From Trujillonella endophytica (GTDB taxonomy: Bacteria; Actinomycetota; Actinomycetes; Mycobacteriales; Geodermatophilaceae): a stretch of 64,000 bases of DNA. The stretch lies in the NCBI RefSeq assembly GCF_019799905.1, contig NZ_JABGCI010000009.1, forward strand, positions 62,001-126,000, written 5' to 3'. The notes under the pieces were generated by a model. The model made no database searches. It was given only the letters and a program-made list of their open reading frames with translations, and was not told the DNA's origin. Positions within the stretch are counted from its first letter, which is position 1. Every line of letters starts with the position of its first letter. The position numbers were made by a program, and so were the translations under genes. Below, piece by piece: positions 54,219 through 62,008 of the stretch.

Positions 54219-55538
54219 GTGGCGCGCGCCCACGCCGACGTGGATGGGGTGACTCCTCCCGGCGGGGGACGGCGGCGACGGGCCGCCGACGATGCCCCGC
54301 GCGCCCGGCTGCGGCTGGGGCCTGCCCTGCGGCGGGCGCTCTACCGCCCCCTGGCGGAGGACGACGCCCGGGTCGCCTACTGGGTCCACCACGTGCGCCT
54401 GGGCGTACTGCTGACCGAGGTGGGCGGTGTCGCGGCGCTGGGCTACGCCGTCCTCACCCCGACCGCGGGGCGCCTGCACCCGGTGCTCCTGGGGGCCGCC
54501 GGCCTGGCGATCCTCGGCGCCCCGCTGCTGTTCCTGCTGCCGCTGCCCGCGATGATGCGCGACGCCCGCGGGCCGCTGCTGTTCTACGGGTGGAGCGCGG
54601 GGACCACGGTGCTCGTCGTCCTCGGCACGCGCGTGGACGGCGGGGCCGACAGTCCCCTGTTCTGCCTGCTCTTCCTGACCCTCGGCTTCATGTCCGCCGC
54701 CTTCCAGCCCGCCGGGGTGGTGGGGATGGGCGGGTTCATGGTCGTCGCCTACCTCGTCGTCGACGTGCTGCCGGAGCCGCGGACCGCGGGGCTCTTCGTC
54801 GCCGTCGTCATGGCGAGCTTCACGCTGCTGTGCGCGCTGGCCTCGGCGAACGCGTGGGAGTCCCACGACCGTCAGACGCTGCTGCTCCGGACGTACGAGA
54901 CCCTCGCCGCCACCGATCCGCTGACCGGCTGCCTGAACCGGCGGGCGTTCCTCGACCGACTGCACACCGCGATCGCCGCCGAGCCGGGGCGGACGGTCGT
55001 CTGCCTCGTCGACCTGGACGGGTTCAAGGGGGTGAACGACCGCGACGGCCACGCGGCCGGCGACGCCGTGCTCCGTGCGGTCACCACGGCCCTCGGGGCG
55101 GCCGTGCGCGAGACCGACACGGTCGCCCGGCTCGGCGGTGACGAGTTCGCCGTCCTGGCCGCGGTGACCGAGCCCGGGGACGCGACGTCGCTCGCCGAGC
55201 GCATTCGCGAGGGTGTCGCCCGGGTGGGACGCACCGTGGGGGTCACGGCGAGCGTGGGCCTGACGCCGGTCCGGGCCGGGGACGACGACCACGAGGTCCT
55301 GCTGCGCGCCGACCAGGCCATGTACCGGGCCAAGGCCGCCGGCGGGGACCGGGTGGGTGCGCAGGACCGCCTGGGCAGCAGCGGAGACCCACGTCGATCA
55401 CTGAGCGTCACCACCGGGCGGGCCAGGACCACGCGGCGTGTCGGCGGTGCGACGCGCCGTAGGCAGAGCAGTGTGGCCCGCACGCACGCAGGACGGAGCA
55501 GGTGGACGACCCCGCCGCGGACGTGCTATGGCCGCTGA
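54219..55538 (+). CDS. Membrane-bound diguanylate cyclase (GGDEF)
   Basis: A protein of about 439 residues. Around six transmembrane helices fill residues 45-215 (GVLLTEVGGVAALGYAVL, LLGAAGLAILGAPLLFLL, GVVGMGGFMVVAYLVVDV). A complete GGDEF domain follows: TDPLTGCLNRRAFLDRL, VDLDGFKGVNDRDGHAAGD and active-site RLGGDEFAVLA, so synthesis of c-di-GMP is likely. No EAL domain. After the domain the frame continues 60 residues with a basic Arg/Thr/Ser tail of unclear status. Start uncertain: GTG 54219, 54240 and 54249 are in frame and none has a good Shine-Dalgarno. Confidence 0.82.
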   Translation: MARAHADVDGVTPPGGGRRRRAADDAPRARLRLGPALRRALYRPLAEDDARVAYWVHHVRLGVLLTEVGGVAALGYAVLTPTAGRLHPVLLGAAGLAILGAPLLFLLPLPAMMRDARGPLLFYGWSAGTTVLVVLGTRVDGGADSPLFCLLFLTLGFMSAAFQPAGVVGMGGFMVVAYLVVDVLPEPRTAGLFVAVVMASFTLLCALASANAWESHDRQTLLLRTYETLAATDPLTGCLNRRAFLDRLHTAIAAEPGRTVVCLVDLDGFKGVNDRDGHAAGDAVLRAVTTALGAAVRETDTVARLGGDEFAVLAAVTEPGDATSLAERIREGVARVGRTVGVTASVGLTPVRAGDDDHEVLLRADQAMYRAKAAGGDRVGAQDRLGSSGDPRRSLSVTTGRARTTRRVGGATRRRQSSVARTHAGRSRWTTPPRTCYGR

Positions 55539-55553
55539 CCTGCGACGAGTGGC

Positions 55554-55582
55554 GTGACCGGTCACGAACAGTCACATGTGAC
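55554..55582 (+). promoter_or_regulatory. Twin 12-bp palindromes upstream of DUF3145 gene
   Basis: GTGACCGGTCAC (55554-55565), five bases, GTCACATGTGAC (55571-55582): two perfect palindromes giving four GTGAC half-sites within 29 bases. They lie 150 bases upstream of the DUF3145 start and just after the cyclase stop. GTGAC...GTCAC half-sites are typical of CRP/FNR and some other dimeric regulators. Another GTGAC (55633) and GTCAC (55672) occur downstream. Confidence 0.6.
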
Positions 55583-55731
55583 CCATCCGCCGCATCCCCA
55601 CTGGCGCGACCGGGGGACTGTCGTGCACACTGGTGACCGCAGCCCTGAGTTGTCGCACGCGAACACAGCCTGTCACCGAATCGATGGTCCGTTGGGGAAG
55701 ACGAGACCAATCGAGTCGATGGAGGTACCCC

Positions 55732-56232
55732 GTGCAGCGACGGTCTACCCAGGGTGTCGTCTTCGTGCACGCGTGCCCGAAGGCGTTGTGCCAGCACGTC
55801 GAGTGGGCGCTCGAGCGCGTCATCGGCGCGCCGGTGTCCCTGTCGTGGGCCGACCAGCCCGCGGCGCACGGTTCCTACCGTGCCGAGGTGGCCTGGTCCG
55901 GTTCTCCCGGGACGGGCGCCAAGCTGGTCGCTGCGCTGCGCGCGTGGCCGATGCTGCGCTTCGAGGTGACCGAGGAAGCGAGCCACGGCAACGACGGCGA
56001 GCGCATGTCCTACGTGCCCGGGCACGGGGTCTTCCGCGCGCCGACGAGCGCGAACGGCGACCTCATCGTCTCCGAGCAGCAGCTGCGCCACCTCGCCGCG
56101 ACGGCGACCTCGGCGGAGGCCTTCCGCCACGGTGTCGACCAGCTGCTCGGCGCGGCCTGGGACGCCGACCTCGAGGTCTACCGGCACGCCGGCGACGGCA
56201 GCCCCATCACCTGGCTGCACCAGGTCGTCTGA
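55732..56232 (+). CDS. DUF3145 family protein
   Basis: A 166-residue protein nearly confined to actinobacteria. The family start QRRSTQGVVFVHACPKALCQ, then SLSWADQPAAHGSYRAEVAW, GTGAKLVAALRAWPMLRFEV and GHGVFRAPTSANGDLIVSEQ match DUF3145 as I know it. GTG 55732 has an ideal GGAGG six bases upstream. Function unestablished; often found near fatty-acid synthesis genes, as it is here, upstream of the AccD-FAS II locus. It carries strong terminators downstream. Confidence 0.88.
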   Translation: MQRRSTQGVVFVHACPKALCQHVEWALERVIGAPVSLSWADQPAAHGSYRAEVAWSGSPGTGAKLVAALRAWPMLRFEVTEEASHGNDGERMSYVPGHGVFRAPTSANGDLIVSEQQLRHLAATATSAEAFRHGVDQLLGAAWDADLEVYRHAGDGSPITWLHQVV

Positions 56233-56297
56233 CAGGTCTCGATCCGGTCGCGACGGCGTGAGGTCATCCGCCTGCCGTCGTAGCCTGAGGGCAGATC

Positions 56298-56330
56298 GTC
56301 CGGGCGTCGTCGGGGAAGCGGCGCCCGGAC
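56298..56330 (+). terminator. First hairpin after DUF3145
   Basis: GTCCGGGCG (56298-56306) and CGCCCGGAC (56322-56330) form a perfect 9-bp stem with a 15-base loop. It precedes a still stronger hairpin eight bases on. Confidence 0.6.
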
Positions 56331-56337
56331 GGTCATG

Positions 56338-56378
56338 ACGCCGGCGCCCGGCACCCACTCGGTGCCGGGCGCCGGCGT
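56338..56378. terminator. Very strong 18-bp hairpin
   Basis: ACGCCGGCGCCCGGCACC (56338-56355), loop CACTC, and its exact complement (56361-56378). This is the longest perfect stem in the window. It separates DUF3145 from the convergent fatty-acid operon. Confidence 0.85.
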
Positions 56379-56550
56379 GTGTGGCTGTCAGGTCGCCGCC
56401 GTCCCCATCCACCACGGGCCGACGCGCCGGCCGATCATGATCGCGACACCCGCGTCCCGGTCGCGGAAGCCGCCGTGCGCCGCGGCTGCGGCGGCCACAC
56501 GGCGGCTCTCGCGATCACGTGCGCCGCCGTCCGGCAGCAGCGCGCCGGAG
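56379..56550 (-). other. Gap downstream of the carboxyltransferase; possible small coding tail
   Basis: The stretch between the 18-bp hairpin and the accD stop. On the minus strand an open frame ends at 56388 (SGALLPDGGARDRESRRVAA, then AHGGFRDRDAGVAIMIGRRV, GPWWMGTAAT). Its third positions are G+C-rich and it lies exactly where a small biotin-carboxylase epsilon-type subunit gene is sometimes found, but no good start codon or family match is seen. I leave it unassigned. Confidence 0.3.
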
Positions 56551-57963
56551 CTACAGCGGGATGTTGCCGTGGGCGCCACGGCCCGGCCGGGCGTCGGCCA
56601 GCGCGCGGACCAGCCGGCGACGCGTGTGCGCGGGCTCCACGACCTCATCCACCACGCCGATCTCCAGCGCCCGGTTCACCCCGCCGGCGATCCGCTCGTG
56701 CTCCTCGGCCAGCTGCGCGTGCAGCGCCTCGCGCTCCGCGGGCGGGACGGCGGCCAGCTTCTTGCGGTGCAGGATGCCGACGGCGGCCTTGGCGCCCATG
56801 ACGGCGACCTCGGCGCCGGGCCACGCGAAGACGGCCGTCGCACCCAGCGAGCGGGAGTTCATGGCGATGTAGGCGCCGCCGTAGGACTTGCGGGTCACCA
56901 GCGTCACCCGGGGCACCACCGCCTCGGCGAAGGCGTGCAGCAGCTTCGCGCCGCGGCGCACCACGCCGTCCCACTCCTGCCCGACGCCCGGCAGGTACCC
57001 GGGGACGTCGACCAGCACGACCAGCGGCACCCCGAAGGCGTCGCACATCCGCACGAAGCGGGCGGCCTTCTCCGCCGACGCGGAGTCCAGGCAGCCACCG
57101 AGGCGGAGCGGGTTGTTGGCGATCACGCCGACGGTCCGCCCGCCCAGCCGGCCGAGCACCGTGACGACGTTCGGCGCCCACCGCGGGTGCAGCTCCAGGC
57201 CCGGCTCGTCCAGGACCGTCGAGACCAGGGGCTTGACGTCGTAGGCGCGTTGCCGCTGCTCCGGCAGCAGCGCCCCGAGGTCGACGTCCGGCTCGTCCTC
57301 GACGCCGGCGAACGTGCCCTGCGCGGCGAACAGGTCGACGGCGCGGCGAGCGGTGGCCAGCGCGGCCGGCTCGGTGTCGGTGACCACGTGGACGACGCCG
57401 CTGCGCCGGCCGTGCGTGTCGGGGCCGCCGAGGGTCTCCTGGTCGACGTCCTCGCCGGTGACCGAGCGGACGACGTCCGGTCCGGTCACGAACACCCGGC
57501 CGGCCGGGCCCATGATCACCAGGTCGGTGAGCGCCGGCCCGTACGCGGCGCCACCGGCCGCCGGGCCGAGCACCACGGAGACCTGCGGCACGCGCCCCGA
57601 CGCCCGCACCATGGCGGCGAACACCTCGCCGACGGCGTGCAGCGCGGTGACGCCCTCGGCCAGCCGGGCGCCGCCGGAGTGCCAGATGCCCACGACCGGC
57701 ACCCGTTCGCGGAGCGCGGTGTCGATGGCGTCGACGATGTGCCGGCAGCCGTCGAGCCCCATCGCCCCGCCCATCACGGTGGCGTCGGTGCAGAACGCGA
57801 TGGCCGGGGTGCCCTCGACCGTCCCCCGAGCGGCCATCGCCCCGGAGGGATCGCGGCCGGCCAGGAGGCTCATGGAGCCCGGGTCGAAGAACCGCTGGAG
57901 CCGGTCCTCGGGGTCGCGCGGGTCGGGGGTGGGCAGGATGGGTGCGGCGGTGAGCGTCGTCAC
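56551..57963 (-). CDS. accD: Acyl-CoA carboxylase carboxyltransferase (AccD6-like beta subunit)
   Basis: A 470-residue carboxyltransferase of the propionyl/acetyl-CoA carboxylase beta type. N-terminal domain: GTVEGTPAIAFCTDATVMGG, IWHSGGARLAEGVTALHAVG, SVVLGPAAGGAAYGPALTDL, GPDVVRSVTGEDVDQETLGG. C-terminal domain: RLGGRTVGVIANNPLRLGGC, SYGGAYIAMNSRSLGATAVF, and helix EHERIAGGVNRALEIGVVDE. Makes malonyl-CoA with a separate biotinylated alpha subunit not in this window. Its place after fabF mirrors mycobacterial accD6 after kasA/kasB. GTG 57963 follows GGGGGG. Confidence 0.93.
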   Translation of the reverse strand: MTTLTAAPILPTPDPRDPEDRLQRFFDPGSMSLLAGRDPSGAMAARGTVEGTPAIAFCTDATVMGGAMGLDGCRHIVDAIDTALRERVPVVGIWHSGGARLAEGVTALHAVGEVFAAMVRASGRVPQVSVVLGPAAGGAAYGPALTDLVIMGPAGRVFVTGPDVVRSVTGEDVDQETLGGPDTHGRRSGVVHVVTDTEPAALATARRAVDLFAAQGTFAGVEDEPDVDLGALLPEQRQRAYDVKPLVSTVLDEPGLELHPRWAPNVVTVLGRLGGRTVGVIANNPLRLGGCLDSASAEKAARFVRMCDAFGVPLVVLVDVPGYLPGVGQEWDGVVRRGAKLLHAFAEAVVPRVTLVTRKSYGGAYIAMNSRSLGATAVFAWPGAEVAVMGAKAAVGILHRKKLAAVPPAEREALHAQLAEEHERIAGGVNRALEIGVVDEVVEPAHTRRRLVRALADARPGRGAHGNIPL

Positions 57964-57992
57964 GGGGTCCCCCCAAGAGGCTTCGTTCGTGC

Positions 57993-58053
57993 GGTTCGCG
58001 GCCCCGTCCCGAGGCTCGCCCCGAGCTCGCGAGGGGTGAGGAGGACGGGGTCC
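57993..58053 (-). repeat. Dispersed 3'-flanking repeat copy after fabF
   Basis: On the minus strand, GGACCCCGTCCTCCTCACCC then CTCGCGAGCTCGGGGCGAG and CCTCGGGACGGGGCCGC begins four bases after the fabF stop. CCCCGTCC pairs with GGACGGGG. It matches 53161-53220 in 48 of 56 positions. Confidence 0.65.
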
Positions 58054-58057
58054 TTCA

Positions 58058-59296
58058 TCAGGCGGTGGTGAACACCAGCGCGATGTTGTGGCCGCCGAAG
58101 CCGAAGGAGTCGTTGACGGCGGCGGTGAGCTGGGCGCGCCGCGGTTCGCGGCGCACGATGTCGAGGGCCTGGACGGCCGCGTCGTCGTCCGGGTCGTCGA
58201 GGTTGGCGGTCGCGGGCACGATCTGCTCGCGCAGCGCGAGGATGGTGAACACCGACTCCAGGGCCCCGGCGGCACCGAGCAGGTGGCCGGTCTGGCTCTT
58301 GGTGGCGGTGACGAGCACGTGCTCGCCGAGGGCCCCGCGGATGGCCGCGGCCTCGGCGGTGTCGCCGACCGGGGTGGAGGTGGCGTGCGCGTTGACGTGC
58401 CCGATGTCGGCCGGCGTGAGGCCGGCGTCGCGCAGCGCGGCGCGGATCGCCCGGCCGGCGCCCTCGCCCTCGGGGTGCGGGGCGACGAGGTCGTAGCCGT
58501 CGGCCGTGGCGCCCGCCCCGGCGAGCCGGGCGTGGATCGTGGCGCCGCGGGCCCGGGCGGCATCCCCGCGCTCGAGCACCAGCGCGGCCGCGCCCTCGCC
58601 GAGGACGAAGCCGTCCCGGCCCTTGTCGAACGGACGCGAGGCGCGCTCGGGCTCGTCGTTGCGGGTGGACATCGCCCGCATCGCGGCGAAGCCGGCCATG
58701 GGCAGCGGGTGCACGCAGGCCTCGGCGCCCCCCACGAGGACGACGTCGGCCCGGTCGAAGCGGAGGAGGTCCAGACCCCAGCGGATCGCCTCGGCGCCGG
58801 ACGCGCAGGCGCTGACCGGGGCGTGCACCCCGCCCTTGGCGCCCACGGCCAGGCCGACCGCGGCGGCCGGGCCGTTGGGCATGAGCATCGGGATGGTGAA
58901 CGGGGAGACCCGCTTGGGCCCCTTCTCCTCCAGGACGTCGTCCTGGCCGAGCAGGGTGAGCGCCCCGCCGATCCCGGTGCCGAAGACGACGGCGATGCGC
59001 TCGGGGTCCACCCCGGCGTCCCCGGCGCCCGAGGAGCGCCAGGCCTCGTCGGCGGCGACCACGGCGACCTGCTGGCTGCGGTCGAGCCGGCGGGCCCGGA
59101 CCCGGTCGATCTGCTCGGCCGGGTCGGCGGCCAGGCGGGCGACGAGCTGCGCGGGGAACTCCGCGATCCAGTCGTCGGTGATCCGGCTGACCCCGGACCG
59201 CCCGGCCAGCAGCGCCTCCCAGGTGCTGGTGACGTCGCCACCGAGCGGCGTGGTGGCACCGAGGCCGGTGACGACGACGTCGTCGTTCGTGCTCAT
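58058..59296 (-). CDS. fabF: Beta-ketoacyl-ACP synthase II (KasA/FabF)
   Basis: A 412-residue condensing enzyme. Catalytic triad: Cys164 in VSACASGAEAIRWG, His in NAHATSTPVGDTAE and His in TKSQTGHLLGAAGALE; also the C-terminal NDSFGFGGHNIALVF. Elongates acyl-ACP with malonyl-ACP in type II fatty-acid synthesis. AGGAAGGA lies seven bases before ATG 59296. Order regulator-fabD-fabH-acpP-fabF-accD matches the actinobacterial FAS II operon. The stop is followed by a dispersed repeat. Confidence 0.95.
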   Translation of the reverse strand: MSTNDDVVVTGLGATTPLGGDVTSTWEALLAGRSGVSRITDDWIAEFPAQLVARLAADPAEQIDRVRARRLDRSQQVAVVAADEAWRSSGAGDAGVDPERIAVVFGTGIGGALTLLGQDDVLEEKGPKRVSPFTIPMLMPNGPAAAVGLAVGAKGGVHAPVSACASGAEAIRWGLDLLRFDRADVVLVGGAEACVHPLPMAGFAAMRAMSTRNDEPERASRPFDKGRDGFVLGEGAAALVLERGDAARARGATIHARLAGAGATADGYDLVAPHPEGEGAGRAIRAALRDAGLTPADIGHVNAHATSTPVGDTAEAAAIRGALGEHVLVTATKSQTGHLLGAAGALESVFTILALREQIVPATANLDDPDDDAAVQALDIVRREPRRAQLTAAVNDSFGFGGHNIALVFTTA

Positions 59297-59345
59297 GACG
59301 GGTCCTTCCTGGGAGCGTGCGGGATCGGGCGGCCGGGGGACCGGC

Positions 59346-59585
59346 TCAGCCGCGGTTGTTCGTGATGTAGGTGATCGCGTCGCCGACGGTCTTGATGTTG
59401 GCGAGCTCGTCGTCGGGGATCGCGACGCCGAACTTGTTCTCGACCTCCGTGGCGATCTCGACCATCGACAGCGAGTCGACGTCGAGGTCCTCGGTGAACG
59501 ACTTCTCGGGGGTGGCGTCGGCGGGGGCGACCCCGGCGACCTCCTCCAGGATCTCGGCAAGACCAGCCTGGATGTCCTCGCTCAC
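59346..59585 (-). CDS. acpP: Acyl carrier protein
   Basis: A 79-residue acidic four-helix acyl carrier. The phosphopantetheine serine is Ser38 in EDLDVDSLSMVEIATEVENK; the following helix FGVAIPDDELANIKTVGDA is typical. GTG 59585 follows GAGAGAGGA. It is the substrate shuttle for FabD, FabH and FabF and lies between fabH and fabF. Confidence 0.97.
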   Translation of the reverse strand: MSEDIQAGLAEILEEVAGVAPADATPEKSFTEDLDVDSLSMVEIATEVENKFGVAIPDDELANIKTVGDAITYITNNRG

Positions 59586-59688
59586 GCTGAGGTCCTCTCT
59601 CTCGTTCGTGCGTCGGCGCGCGGTGTGGCCGGCGCCGGCCCGGGGTGTCCGGGGGTCTGGGGGGGTGGTGTGCTCAGGGCGGCCCCGT

Positions 59689-60660
59689 TCACGGGAGCCG
59701 CAGCACCTGGCCGGCGAAGGTGAGGCCGGCGCCGTAGCCGAGCACCAGGGCCAGGTCGCCGCTCTTCGCCTGGCCGGACTCCAGCAGGGCCGACAGGGCC
59801 AGCGGGATCGAGGCGGCCGAGGTGTTGCCCGTCGTGACGATGTCGCGGGCGACGACGGTGCGCTCGGGGAAGCCGAGCCGCTTGTGCATCGACTCGATGA
59901 TGCGGAGGTTCGCCTGGTGGGGGGCGAACACGTCGATGTCCTCGGGCCCGACGCCGGCCGCGGCCATCGCCTCCTCCAGCGCGGCGGTGAGCTTCGTCGT
60001 CGCCCACCGGTACACGGCCTGGCCGGCCATGATCATCTTGCCGCCGTTGCCGGCGACCATCTCGATCGCGGAGTACTGGTCGCCGTCGCTGCCCCAGGCC
60101 ACCGGCCCGATGCCCGGCTCGTCGGACGCGCCGACCACCACGGCGCCGGCGCCGTCGGCGAAGATCACCGCGGTCGCGCGGTCGGTCTGGTCGGTCACGT
60201 CGCTGAGCCGCTCGGCCCCCACGACCAGCACGTTGCGTGCGGTGCCGGCGCGGACGGCGTTGCTCGCCATCTCCAGCGAGTAGCAGAAGCCCGCGCAGCC
60301 GGCGTTGAGGTCGAACGCCCCGGGGCGGGGGATGCCCAGCCGGTGGGCGACCTGCGGACCGATGCCGGGGATCGGGTACTCCAGGCTCGCGGTGGCCAGG
60401 ACGACCATGTCGACCTCGTCGGGCGCCAGGCCGCTGGCGGCCAGGGCCTTGCCGCCGGCCGCGGTGGCCATCTCGACGAGCGTCTCGTCGTCGGAGGCCC
60501 ACCGGCGCTCGGCGATGCCGACGCGGCTCTGGATCCACTCGTCGTTGGTGTCCATCACCTGGGACAGCTCGTCGTTGGTGACGCGCCGCCGCGGCCGGTA
60601 GTCGCCGAAGCCGAGGATGCGCGCACCGGGTGCACCCGTCTTGAGCTGGATCGCAGTCAC
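59689..60660 (-). CDS. fabH: Beta-ketoacyl-ACP synthase III (FabH)
   Basis: A 323-residue initiating condensing enzyme. Cys122 in LNAGCAGFCYSLE, catalytic His in FAPHQANLRIIESMHKR and Asn in TTGNTSAASIPLALSALL; C-terminal GDLALVLGYGAGLTFAGQV. Condenses an acyl-CoA primer with malonyl-ACP to start fatty acids; in actinobacteria it selects straight or branched primers. GTG 60660 overlaps the fabD stop (GTGA). Confidence 0.95.
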   Translation of the reverse strand: MTAIQLKTGAPGARILGFGDYRPRRRVTNDELSQVMDTNDEWIQSRVGIAERRWASDDETLVEMATAAGGKALAASGLAPDEVDMVVLATASLEYPIPGIGPQVAHRLGIPRPGAFDLNAGCAGFCYSLEMASNAVRAGTARNVLVVGAERLSDVTDQTDRATAVIFADGAGAVVVGASDEPGIGPVAWGSDGDQYSAIEMVAGNGGKMIMAGQAVYRWATTKLTAALEEAMAAAGVGPEDIDVFAPHQANLRIIESMHKRLGFPERTVVARDIVTTGNTSAASIPLALSALLESGQAKSGDLALVLGYGAGLTFAGQVLRLP

Positions 60661-61859
60661 GGCGTGACCTCCGGGTAGAGACGGGCGATCGGGTCACCGG
60701 CGCCGACGAGGTCGCCCTCGTGCACCAGCCACTCGGCCAGGACGCCGGCGTAGGCCGCCGACACCCCGACCTCCTCGCGGCGGCCGCGGATGCAGCCCAG
60801 CGGGGCGCCGGCCGGCACGTGCGTGCCCTCGGCGATCTCCGCCGGTGCCACCGTGCCCCGGGCGGGGGCGACGACGACCCGCCAGTCGGGGGAGTACTGG
60901 GCCTCGGCGCGCCCGCGCTCGGCCTCGATCAGCTCGCGGGCCCGGTCCAGGTCGCCGGGGCCGGAGACCGCCAGCACCTCGATGCCGGCGCCCTTCCACT
61001 CCCGCTTGGCCAGGCCGGCCAGCGCCCCGGCCGGCGGCAGCTCGATCACCGCGGTGACACCCAGGTCGCGGATGGTCGCCAGGCAGGCGTCGAAGCGGAC
61101 GGGGCTGGTGACCTGGCTGACCAAGCGGGAGAGCGCCTCCGCGCCGCTGCCGACCGCCGCGCCGTCGGCGTTGCTCAGCAGCAGCCGGCTCGGCTCCGCC
61201 GGGCGCAGCCCGCCGACGAGGCCCTCCAGCTGCTCCCGGGCCGGCGCCATGTACTCGGTGTGGAACGCGCCGGCCACCGACAGCGGCAGCACGCGCGCCT
61301 TCGCCGGCGGCGCGTCCTTGAGCGCGGCCAGCCCCTCGAGCGGCCCGGCGACGACGGTCTGCCCGCCGCCGTTGAGGTTCGCCGCGACCAGGCCGTGCCG
61401 CTCCAGGGCGGCGGCCAGCTCGCCGGGGTCCCCGCCCAGGACGGCGGACATGCCGGTCGGGGTCAGCGCGCACGCGGCGGCCATCGCCCGCCCGCGGACG
61501 GCGGTCAGCGCGATCGCGGCCTCGACGCTCAGCACCCCGGCCAGGGCCGCGGCGGTCAGCTCGCCGACGCTGTGCCCGGCGATGACGACGTCCCGCCCGC
61601 CCTGCGGCGTGTGCTGCACCGGCCCGGGCAGGCCGCCGAGCTCCCGGGCGACGAACAGGCTCATCGCGACGACCAGCGGCTGGGTGACCGCGGTGTCCTT
61701 GATCGCCTCGGCGTCCCCGGTGGTGCCGAGGGTGAGGAGGTCGGCGTCGGCGATGGCGCCGGCCCAGCGGAAGAACGACTCCGCGCCGGGCAGCTCCAGC
61801 CAGTCGGTGAGCATCCCGGGTTTCTGCGCGCCCTGTCCGGGGGCGAGGACGGCCAGCAC
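60657..61859 (-). CDS. fabD: Malonyl-CoA:ACP transacylase (FabD) with lipoyl-like C-terminal domain
   Basis: A 400-residue protein. Residues 1-310 are FabD: VLAPGQGAQKPGML, Ser97 in AGHSVGELTAAALAG, His200 in SVAGAFHTEYMAPA, and QVTSPVRFDACL. Residues 326-400 (DWRVVVAPARGTVAPAEIAE, VPAGAPLGCIRGRREEVGVS, VLAEWLVHEGDLVGAGDPIA) have the strand and glycine pattern of biotinyl/lipoyl domains, but no lysine stands where biotin or lipoate would attach. GTG 61859 is chosen (APGQGAQ start); GTG 61868 is an alternative. Its stop overlaps fabH. The extra domain is unusual for FabD. Confidence 0.9.
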   Translation of the reverse strand: MLAVLAPGQGAQKPGMLTDWLELPGAESFFRWAGAIADADLLTLGTTGDAEAIKDTAVTQPLVVAMSLFVARELGGLPGPVQHTPQGGRDVVIAGHSVGELTAAALAGVLSVEAAIALTAVRGRAMAAACALTPTGMSAVLGGDPGELAAALERHGLVAANLNGGGQTVVAGPLEGLAALKDAPPAKARVLPLSVAGAFHTEYMAPAREQLEGLVGGLRPAEPSRLLLSNADGAAVGSGAEALSRLVSQVTSPVRFDACLATIRDLGVTAVIELPPAGALAGLAKREWKGAGIEVLAVSGPGDLDRARELIEAERGRAEAQYSPDWRVVVAPARGTVAPAEIAEGTHVPAGAPLGCIRGRREEVGVSAAYAGVLAEWLVHEGDLVGAGDPIARLYPEVTP

Positions 61860-61926
61860 GTCGTCCACCGTGCCAGGCGACGGCGCCTCCCACGGATGGG
61901 GAGCGGCACGAAACCACACCACCGCT

Positions 61927-61947
61927 CTTTGGAGGAACCCTCCAAAG
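61927..61947. promoter_or_regulatory. 21-bp palindrome upstream of fabD (candidate operator)
   Basis: CTTTGGAGG (61927-61935), AAC, CCTCCAAAG (61939-61947): a perfect inverted repeat with nine-base arms, in the 149-base gap between the regulator stop (62009) and the fabD start. It is the only long perfect palindrome there and is A+T-richer than its surroundings. A binding site for the PucR/CdaR-type regulator encoded next door is the simplest inference. Confidence 0.6.
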
Positions 61948-62008
61948 ACGCCGTGCCGACAGGCCTCAGGAGGCGCCTCGACGTGGTGGGGACCACACTG
62001 ACCCCCGC

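Noticed and set aside
56388..56648. Small gene downstream of accD (epsilon-type subunit)
   Set aside because: No convincing start or motif; overlaps accD for most of its length. Only mentioned in the gap entry.
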